A stretch of DNA of 11,862 nt. Origin: Candidatus Pelagibacterales bacterium. GTDB lineage: Bacteria; Pseudomonadota; Alphaproteobacteria; Rickettsiales; UBA1997. Below, piece by piece: positions 7,195 through 11,862 of the stretch (position 1 is the first letter of the stretch; the number at the start of each line of letters is the position of its first letter). The notes under the pieces are model-generated. The model was given only the letters and a program-made list of their open reading frames with translations, was not told the origin of the DNA and made no database searches. The stretch spans positions 1-11,862 of the forward strand of contig VHBV01000025.1 of NCBI GenBank assembly GCA_016882165.1, read 5' to 3'. The position numbers and the translations under genes are program-made.

Positions 7195-8424
7195 ATGAAA
7201 AAAATTCAGGTAAAAAACCCAGTTGTAGAAATAGATGGTGACGAAATGACTCGCATTATCTGGAAATTAATTAAAGAAAAACTAATTACACCTTACATCG
7301 ATTGTGACATTAAGTATTTTGACTTATCTATTCAAAACCGTGATGCAACAAATGATCAAGTTACAATTGATGCTGCAAATGCTATAAAAGAATTCGGAGT
7401 TGGAATTAAATGTGCGACTATAACACCTGATGAAGCAAGAAAAAAAGAATTTAATTTAAAAGAAATTTGGAAATCCCCAAATGGTACAATCCGTAATATT
7501 CTTGATGGAACTGTATTTCGTGAACCAATTGTTTGCCAAAATGTACCAAGAATTGTTTCGAATTGGACATCTCCAATAATTGTTGGTAGACACGCTTTTG
7601 GTGACCAATATAAAGCAACAGACTTTGTGGTTCCATCAAAAGGAAAACTTACAATTAAATTCGAAGGTGAAAATGGTGAAATAATTGAGCATGAAGTTTA
7701 TAAATTCAAAGGTGCTGGAATTGCACTAGCAATGTATAATACGGAGGAATCTATCAAAGGATTTGCCTATTCTTGCTTTAATTTAGCGCTACAAAAAGCG
7801 TGGCCTCTTTATCTTTCAACAAAAAACACTATTTTGAAAAAATATGACGGCAAATTTAAAGATATTTTTGCCGAAATTTATGAGTCAGAATTTAAAGAAA
7901 AATTTGCTGCTGCTAATATAACATACGAACATCGTTTAATTGATGACATGGTTGCAAGCGCACTTAAATGGAATGGTAAATTTATATGGGCCTGTAAAAA
8001 TTATGATGGCGATGTTCAGTCTGATTCTGTGGCTCAAGGTTTTGGATCTCTTGGTTTAATGACCTCAGTTTTAATAACACCAGATGGAAAAATAATGGAA
8101 AGCGAAGCAGCTCATGGAACAGTAACTCGTCATTATCGTGAACATCAAAAAGGAAAACCAACATCAACTAACCCACTTGCGTCAATTTTTGCCTGGACAA
8201 GAGGCTTGGAATTCCGCGGCAAACTTGATAATAACCAAGATCTAATAGATTTCTGTAATAAACTTGAAAAAGTTTGTATTAAAACTGTTGAATCAGGAAA
8301 GATGACCAAAGATTTAGCAGTTTGTATTTACAAAAATGATGTAGAACACTCTCAACATTATCTCTATACCGAAGAATTTTTAGATGAGATTAGCCGAAAT
8401 TTAGAAAAAGAAATTTCAAAATAA
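7195..8424 (+). CDS. icd: NADP-dependent isocitrate dehydrogenase
   Basis: This TCA-cycle enzyme oxidatively decarboxylates isocitrate to 2-oxoglutarate, CO2 and NADPH. At 409 residues it belongs to the homodimeric type shared by alphaproteobacteria and eukaryotic IDH1/IDH2, not the E. coli Icd type. Substrate-binding residues fall at the same numbers as in human IDH1: S94 and N96 in KSPNGTIR, R100, R109 and R132 (VGRHAFGDQY). Metal-binding Asp residues lie in HRLIDDMVA (D250/D251) and in NYDGDVQSD. R312/H313 in GTVTRHYREHQKG match the human NADP-selecting residues, so NADP use is expected. R132 is the normal arginine, so no neomorphic D-2-hydroxyglutarate production is predicted. The gene follows the carbonic anhydrase gene by 24 bp, and the stop codon touches a palindrome; an insertion sequence begins 16 bp after the stop. 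Confidence 0.97.
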   Translation: MKKIQVKNPVVEIDGDEMTRIIWKLIKEKLITPYIDCDIKYFDLSIQNRDATNDQVTIDAANAIKEFGVGIKCATITPDEARKKEFNLKEIWKSPNGTIRNILDGTVFREPIVCQNVPRIVSNWTSPIIVGRHAFGDQYKATDFVVPSKGKLTIKFEGENGEIIEHEVYKFKGAGIALAMYNTEESIKGFAYSCFNLALQKAWPLYLSTKNTILKKYDGKFKDIFAEIYESEFKEKFAAANITYEHRLIDDMVASALKWNGKFIWACKNYDGDVQSDSVAQGFGSLGLMTSVLITPDGKIMESEAAHGTVTRHYREHQKGKPTSTNPLASIFAWTRGLEFRGKLDNNQDLIDFCNKLEKVCIKTVESGKMTKDLAVCIYKNDVEHSQHYLYTEEFLDEISRNLEKEISK

Positions 8425-8439
8425 ATCCTAGGATTATTT
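8421..8439 (+). terminator. Weak terminator-like palindrome after icd
   Basis: AATCCTAGGATT (8424-8435) is a perfect 12-bp palindrome starting at the last base of the icd stop codon. A short AAAT/ATTT extension with one bulge lengthens it, and TTATTT follows on the 3' side. With almost no loop it is a poor RNA hairpin, so I rate it a weak terminator candidate. The insertion sequence begins 2 bp further on and would have removed any longer T-tract. Confidence 0.3.
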
Positions 8440-8440
8440 G

Positions 8441-8462
8441 TAGACACTGTTAGCTAATTATT
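8441..8462 (+). repeat. IS left terminal inverted repeat
   Basis: These 22 bp starting TAGACACTGTTAGC are an exact reverse complement of 9276-9297. The match stops at the next base (T at 8463 against T at 9275). It marks the left IS boundary, 16 bp after the icd stop. Confidence 0.95.
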
Positions 8463-8511
8463 TTTTTCATTATATTCTTTATTTTTTTAACCAAGAAGCG
8501 AGGTAGAAGCA

Positions 8512-9288
8512 ATGGAAAAAAGACTTTACCCAATTTCGGAAGAGTTCTTCAACGAGAAGATCAATCCGTTAATCGTTAGTTTTTATTCAGCGGCAGGAAG
8601 ACCTCAGAAAATAAACAATTACCAAGTCTTCTGTGCTGCTCTTTACGTACTTCGAACTGGCAATCCCTGGAGAGATTTACCAGAAGTTTACGGTTACTGG
8701 CACAGCGTTTATCTCCGCTTTAAAAAAGGCAGTGATCGAGGTCTGTGGTGGATGGTTTTACAAGAGTTGCAGCGACTTAAAGTCGTTACGATTAACTTCG
8801 TAATGGCAGATAGCACCACCATGAAAGTTCATCGACACGGAGGCGGATTAAAAGGGGGCTTCAAACGAAGGGTAGAAACGTAAGTGGAATTACCACCAAG
8901 TTTCACTTGGCAATAACTGCCTGACGGTCACCTTGTTGAAGGTCTTTTAACTGGCGGCAATGTTGCTGATGTGACTGTTGCAAACGAACTCACAAAAGAC
9001 GTTGTGAACTGCAGTGTTCTTGAAGATATGGGATATGACTCTGATGAGCACAGAGAATATCTCAGATCAAACAACAACGCTCCTGTAATTCCCGGAAGGA
9101 AGAACAGGAAAGCCACGATAATTTACAATAAACCACTCTATAAACTCAGAAGAAAAATCGAGATCTTCTTCGGAAAACTTAAAGAAAATAAACGCTTGGC
9201 AATGAGATATGACAAATCAGACCAATCGTTTCTGAGCTTCATCGCTCTAACGGCAGTGAAGATTTTGTTAAAATTAATAATTAGCTAA
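8512..9288 (+). pseudogene. IS5-family transposase, disrupted by two frameshifts
   Basis: The reading is split in three. Residues 1-115 (8512-8856) include RTGNPWRDLP, typical of the IS5 N-terminal domain, and the first catalytic Asp, D100 in MADSTT. The natural continuation lies one base back, at 8856-8921, encoding GLQTKGRNVSGITTKFHL and a few more residues. From 8923 the protein resumes in the original frame with DGHLVEGLLTGGN, then DMGYDSDEHREYL (second Asp) and KIEIFFGKLKENKRLAMRYD (catalytic Glu), ending at 9288. The rejoined protein would have about 258 aa, normal for the family. The first shift falls on an A4G5 run at 8850-8858, so it could be programmed -1 frameshifting; the second needs one extra T near 8922 to be skipped and looks like a mutation. 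Without shifting, stops at 8881 and 8914 end translation. GAGG lies 8 bp before the ATG, a clear Shine-Dalgarno sequence unlike host genes. Confidence 0.85.
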
Positions 9289-9304
9289 CAGTGTCTAATA
9301 TACT
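9274..9304 (+). promoter_or_regulatory. Possible hybrid promoter across the IS right end
   Basis: A good -10 match, TATACT (9299-9304), lies just outside the IS, and TTAATA (9274-9279) inside the IS end could act as a -35 at a long 19-bp spacing. TAATAT (9296-9301) is an alternative -10 at 16-bp spacing. Either would start transcription just before the antiporter ATG at 9327. The -10 belongs to host DNA, so the insertion may have replaced the original -35. Confidence 0.25.
9276..9297 (-). repeat. IS right terminal inverted repeat
   Basis: This is the exact reverse complement of 8441-8462. The transposase stop codon (9286-9288) lies inside it. The host sequence resumes at 9298, 29 bp before the antiporter gene. 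Confidence 0.95.
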
Positions 9305-9326
9305 AACCCTAATTTGAAGACAAAAA

Positions 9327-10508
9327 ATGCTCGAATCATATCCTTTAATTACCACAATAGTAAGTAGCATAGTTTTAGCATTTTTATTTGGTCTTTTAGC
9401 AAATAGAATGAAATTACCAACTATTTTAGGTTATGTTGTGGCCGGAATAGTTTTAGGACCAAACACACCGGGCTTTGTTGCCGATATTAAATTAGCCGAG
9501 CAATTAGCTGAAATTGGGGTGATACTTTTAATGTTTGGAGTTGGACTACATTTCTCTACAAAGGACCTTTTAAGAGTTCACAAAACAGCTATTCCTGGTG
9601 CATTAATTCAAATGTCAGTGACAACTTTTCTGTGTTTCATAGTGGCAATATATTTAAAACATGATTTTGTAGAAAGCTTAGTATTTGGTATTACACTTTC
9701 TGTTGCAAGTACTGTAGTTCTTTTAAGAGCTTTAGAACAACACAGATTATCAGACAGCTATCCAGGAAAAATTGCTATTGGTTGGCTAATTGTTGAAGAT
9801 GTAATAATGATTATGGTTTTAGTATCTTTACCAGTTTTTGCAGAGATTTCAGCACAAGGAAAAAACATAGAAATGCACTTCATATTCGAAATAATTTTTG
9901 ATGTCTTAATAAAAGTTGCAGCATTCATAGTTGTTATGATTTTTGCTGGTAAGAAAATATTACCAAGACTTTTAGTTGAAATTGCCAAAACTAAATCCCG
10001 AGAATTAATGGTTTTAGGCGTAATTGCAATTTCTTGTGGATTTGCCTTTATAGCTTACACTTTATTTGGAGCTTCTTTTGCTCTTGGTGCTTTTATGGCA
10101 GGATTTGTTTTGAATGAAAGTGAAATTGGTCGAAAATCAGCTGAAAAATCACTTCCATTACGTGATATATTTGCCGTTCTATTTTTTGTTTCTGCTGGAA
10201 TGTTGTTTAGCCCAACAGTAATTCTGGAAGAACCAATTTTAGTTTTAGTAGCTTTTATGCTTGTTGTATTTGGAAAATTATTTACTACCTACTTTATTAT
10301 GAGACTATTTCGTCATGGATCTCATAATTCTTTGATAATGTCCGTCAGTCTTGCCCAAATAGGAGAATTTTCTTTTATTTTAGCAGCGCTTGCTCTGAAA
10401 TTAGGCTTTTTCTCAAATATTGTTTATGACATGGTTATTGCCAGCGCAATAATTTCAATAGCTATCAACCCATTTTTATTCAGACTTGTTGAGAAACATA
10501 AGCAATAA
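9327..10508 (+). CDS. ybaL: YbaL/Kef-type cation:proton antiporter, membrane domain only
   Basis: This is an inner-membrane monovalent cation:proton antiporter of the CPA2 family, exchanging K+ (or Na+) for H+. The 393 residues align closely with the membrane half of E. coli YbaL as I recall it: PLITTIV at the start, GYVVAGIVLGPNTPGFVAD (35-53), EIGVILLMFGVGLHFS (62-77), SVASTVVLLRALE (125-137), IGWLIVEDV with the E157/D158 pair in a membrane helix, FALGAFMAGFVLNESE (251-266) and SLAQIGEFSFILA (341-353). About 11-13 membrane segments are visible. YbaL has about 558 aa and a C-terminal TrkA-N (RCK) nucleotide-binding domain; here the protein stops right after the last helix, so that control domain is absent. 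The end looks natural, since the next gene overlaps it. The IS lies 29 bp upstream. The exact ion cannot be read from sequence. Confidence 0.9.
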   Translation: MLESYPLITTIVSSIVLAFLFGLLANRMKLPTILGYVVAGIVLGPNTPGFVADIKLAEQLAEIGVILLMFGVGLHFSTKDLLRVHKTAIPGALIQMSVTTFLCFIVAIYLKHDFVESLVFGITLSVASTVVLLRALEQHRLSDSYPGKIAIGWLIVEDVIMIMVLVSLPVFAEISAQGKNIEMHFIFEIIFDVLIKVAAFIVVMIFAGKKILPRLLVEIAKTKSRELMVLGVIAISCGFAFIAYTLFGASFALGAFMAGFVLNESEIGRKSAEKSLPLRDIFAVLFFVSAGMLFSPTVILEEPILVLVAFMLVVFGKLFTTYFIMRLFRHGSHNSLIMSVSLAQIGEFSFILAALALKLGFFSNIVYDMVIASAIISIAINPFLFRLVEKHKQ

Positions 10509-11268
10509 AATATCAATCATTAAAATGTTAATTTTTTTAACTATTCTAGTTTTTGCTTCTTTAATTTACTTTAACCCAAAAGCAAGTAACCGTACTTGGA
10601 ATGAAGCTTCAAGAGAAAGTGCAAATCTTGTTGAATTAGCTTCTGATACACCTGAAGCAAAAATTCAGATTTACTCAGCAAAAGCTTATTCTTGGCGTGG
10701 AAAATTCAGCCAACATTTATGGATTGCAACAAAAGAAAAAAATGCCGAAAGTTATTTAGTTCACTACGTTGTTTTGTGGGGAACTCACTTTGGATCTGAT
10801 GGAGTTATGGTAATGCAAGAAGACTTGCCCGACAGAAATTGGTATGATGCAAAGCCTGAAATAATTTTTTCTCAATCTGGAGAAAAAGCCGAGAAAATTA
10901 TACCTAAAATTTACCAAGCCACAAAAACTTATCCTTATCAGAAATTCTATCGTGCATATCCGGGACCAAATAGTAACACTTTTATTTCCTATATTGTTCG
11001 ACAAATTCCAGAAATAAAAATTTCATTACCAAATAATGCAATTGGAAAAGATTGGTTATGCGACGAAAATGGTGTAAAATTTTTTGCTCTTTCTGAATCT
11101 AAAACTGGTATACAATTTTCTTTTTTTGGAATGTTTGGAATAAGTTTAGGAGTTATTGAAGGTATTGAAATTAATATAATTGGAATTTCATTTGGCATTG
11201 ATTTTTTAAAGCCAGCTTTAAAACTTCCTGGAATTGGCAGAATAGGACTAAAACCTAAGGAACAATAA
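10486..11268 (+). CDS. DUF3750 family protein, membrane-anchored
   Basis: The protein of up to 260 residues matches the DUF3750 family found mainly in proteobacteria; its function is unknown. The N-terminus has a hydrophobic stretch (MLIFLTILVFASLIYF, 14-29), so the rest probably lies in the periplasm behind a signal anchor. Recognisable family stretches: IQIYSAKAYSWRGKFSQHLWIATK (60-83), DLPDRNWYDAKPEII (113-127), YPYQKFYRAYPGPNSNTFISYI (149-170), NNAIGKDW (183-190) and a glycine-rich end with GISFGIDFLKPALKLPGIGR. The start is uncertain. The TTG at 10486 overlaps the antiporter gene by 23 bp and supplies Arg/Lys residues before the hydrophobic segment, as expected for an N-in anchor; an ATG at 10525 would give 247 aa and a 16-bp gap. 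Either way it appears to be one unit with the antiporter gene. A cysteine-free hydrolase-like core around H77 and GPNSNTF is only a guess. Confidence 0.8.
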   Translation: MLRNISNKISIIKMLIFLTILVFASLIYFNPKASNRTWNEASRESANLVELASDTPEAKIQIYSAKAYSWRGKFSQHLWIATKEKNAESYLVHYVVLWGTHFGSDGVMVMQEDLPDRNWYDAKPEIIFSQSGEKAEKIIPKIYQATKTYPYQKFYRAYPGPNSNTFISYIVRQIPEIKISLPNNAIGKDWLCDENGVKFFALSESKTGIQFSFFGMFGISLGVIEGIEINIIGISFGIDFLKPALKLPGIGRIGLKPKEQ

Positions 11269-11650
11269 CTTCAGAGTGATCTTTTGGAATTTCAAAACCC
11301 ATACCATTAAAAATTCCGGACTCATTCAAAACTATTGCAATATCAAACTTTACCATTTTTGCAATTTCAAAGAAATCCCAACCTTCAAAATAAACTTTAA
11401 GAGAGCAGTTTTGAAATAAAAACTTAGGATTTTGCAATTCGGGATCATCAACTTCAATAACAACCTGCAAAACTTCAAGTAGTTTTAAAAAATCTTCCTT
11501 TGAAACTATTCTATTAGAAAAATTACGGTACAAAATATCTTCAACCCCAATTACAACAATTACATTCTCATTTATCTCCACTTTGAAACCAATTCTTGTA
11601 AGTTCTTGAGTCAAATTTTGAATATGGTTCATAATTAAAATAAGCTCCAT
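11255..11650 (-). CDS. Hypothetical protein, unrecognised
   Basis: I do not recognise this 131-residue protein. It is acidic and rich in Ile, Val, Phe and Glu, with no signal peptide, membrane helix or Cys cluster. The pattern alternates short beta-like runs (VEINENVIVVIGVEDILYR, LKVYFEGWDFFEIA, FDIAIVLN) with a helical N-terminus (NLTQELTRIGF), suggesting a small soluble alpha/beta domain. Codon use and base composition match the host genes. The first ATG is at 11650; a second at 11632 (residue 7, MNHIQNL) has GGAG about 12 bp upstream and may be the true start, giving 125 aa. Its 3' end overlaps the DUF3750 gene tail-to-tail by 14 bp, leaving no room for a terminator. A composition- or codon-based test would decide whether it is truly coding. 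Confidence 0.6.
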   Translation of the reverse strand: MELILIMNHIQNLTQELTRIGFKVEINENVIVVIGVEDILYRNFSNRIVSKEDFLKLLEVLQVVIEVDDPELQNPKFLFQNCSLKVYFEGWDFFEIAKMVKFDIAIVLNESGIFNGMGFEIPKDHSEVIVP

Positions 11651-11740
11651 TAATATTAAATTTCCTGACTAGTTAAAATAATTCTAATTAATTTAAGGCT
11701 TATTTTTTGCTAGAAAAGAAATAAATTGGAAGGTAGTAAT

Positions 11741-11862
11741 TGTCTACTTATTTGGGTACCTGTCAATTTTAGTATCTTGTCTTAATTCAAAAGAAATGTG
11801 GATCAACTTTCACTTTGGAATCACATAACTCTTGGTGATGTGTTTTCACTGAAGGGAGTTTC
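11741..11862 (-). mobile_element. Probable end of a second insertion sequence (partial)
   Basis: From 11741 the sequence changes: it starts TGTCTACTTATTTGGG, which resembles the TG...CA ends of IS3-like elements, and is less AT-rich than its surroundings (24 of 62 G+C at 11801-11862). An open frame enters from the right edge and stops 46 bp inside the proposed end, the usual geometry for a transposase gene reading outwards. Only one end is in the window, so the family assignment is tentative. Confidence 0.4.
11787..11862 (-). CDS. C-terminal fragment of a possible transposase (partial)
   Basis: A frame open at the right edge of the window encodes 24 residues and ends at a TGA at 11789-11787; it begins KLPSVKTHHQELC and ends VDPHFF. 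I do not recognise the tail itself. Its reality rests on the higher G+C and its placement just inside the TGTCTACTT boundary at 11741. It could be a chance frame, because 24 codons without a stop is short. Confidence 0.3.
   Translation of the reverse strand, partial: KLPSVKTHHQELCDSKVKVDPHFF

Larger units (their letters stand above)
8441..9297 (+). mobile_element. IS5-type insertion sequence (857 bp)
   Basis: The element is bounded by perfect 22-bp terminal inverted repeats and carries a frameshifted DDE transposase of IS5 type. Each end is TA followed by GACACTGTTAGC; since TA is self-complementary, it may be a duplicated TA target rather than part of the IS, giving ends at 8443 and 9295. 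No longer target duplication is visible (left flank TTATTTG, right flank ATATACT). The body is much less AT-rich than the host: 8821-8880 has 29 of 60 G+C against 20 of 60 at 7321-7380 in icd. The perfect ends suggest recent arrival. It sits in what would otherwise be a gap of about 47 bp between icd and the antiporter gene. Confidence 0.92.

Noticed and set aside
7588..7590. Possible neomorphic isocitrate dehydrogenase making D-2-hydroxyglutarate, given the nearby ydiJ
   Set aside because: Residue 132 is the normal arginine and R100 and R109 are also intact, so ordinary 2-oxoglutarate production is predicted.
8850..8858. Canonical X XXY YYZ slippery heptamer in the transposase
   Set aside because: The run is in the frame AAA GGG GGC, which does not fit the canonical heptamer with both tRNAs re-pairing; programmed frameshifting remains only a possibility.
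8971..9288. A separate small gene starting at the ATG at 8971
   Set aside because: Residues encoded upstream from 8923 continue the same IS5 transposase homology, so this is the C-terminal part of the broken transposase and not an independent gene.
1..11862. CRISPR array, tRNA, rRNA, toxin-antitoxin, phage or defence genes
   Set aside because: I saw no regularly spaced repeats, cloverleaf-like sequence, rRNA stretches or matching protein families on either strand.

Overview
The window is very AT-rich (host lines I counted hold 17-33% G+C) and looks like chromosome from an alphaproteobacterium. The best marker is the SerC of 385 aa, which opens with the SSGPCAKRPNW motif of the alphaproteobacterial type. 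An NADP isocitrate dehydrogenase of the eukaryote/alphaproteobacterial type and a DUF3750 protein agree with this. Host genes have almost no recognisable Shine-Dalgarno sequences. I cannot name a genus; a Rickettsiales/Holosporales-like or other genome-reduced lineage is possible but unproven.

Layout. Minus strand, 6193 down to 31: serA-serC-serB, packed with a 2-bp gap and then a 44-bp overlap. After a 100-bp gap comes a full-length YdiJ-type FAD/Fe-S D-2-hydroxyglutarate dehydrogenase. A 338-bp divergent intergenic region (6194-6531) holds a perfect 8+8 bp inverted repeat and other small symmetries. Plus strand: a beta-carbonic anhydrase with an unusual active-site residue, then icd 24 bp downstream. 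Next comes an 857-bp IS5-type insertion sequence (8441-9297) with perfect 22-bp ends and a frameshifted transposase. Then follow a short YbaL/Kef-type cation:proton antiporter without its usual regulatory domain, and a DUF3750 protein overlapping its 3' end. A small unknown gene (11255-11650, minus) converges on the DUF3750 gene with a 14-bp overlap. The last ~120 bp (11741-11862) are less AT-rich and look like the end of a second insertion sequence running out of the window.

How the genes may work together. SerA, SerC and SerB make serine from 3-phosphoglycerate. SerA of the E. coli type can also reduce 2-oxoglutarate to D-2-hydroxyglutarate, and SerC releases 2-oxoglutarate. YdiJ oxidises D-2-hydroxyglutarate back to 2-oxoglutarate and passes electrons towards respiration. 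The four-gene run therefore reads as a self-contained serine module with built-in recycling of the SerA by-product. The divergent icd gene supplies 2-oxoglutarate and CO2, and the adjacent carbonic anhydrase could handle that CO2. The coupling is inferred from gene order plus known enzymology, not shown by the sequence. I found no tRNA, rRNA, CRISPR array, phage or defence system.
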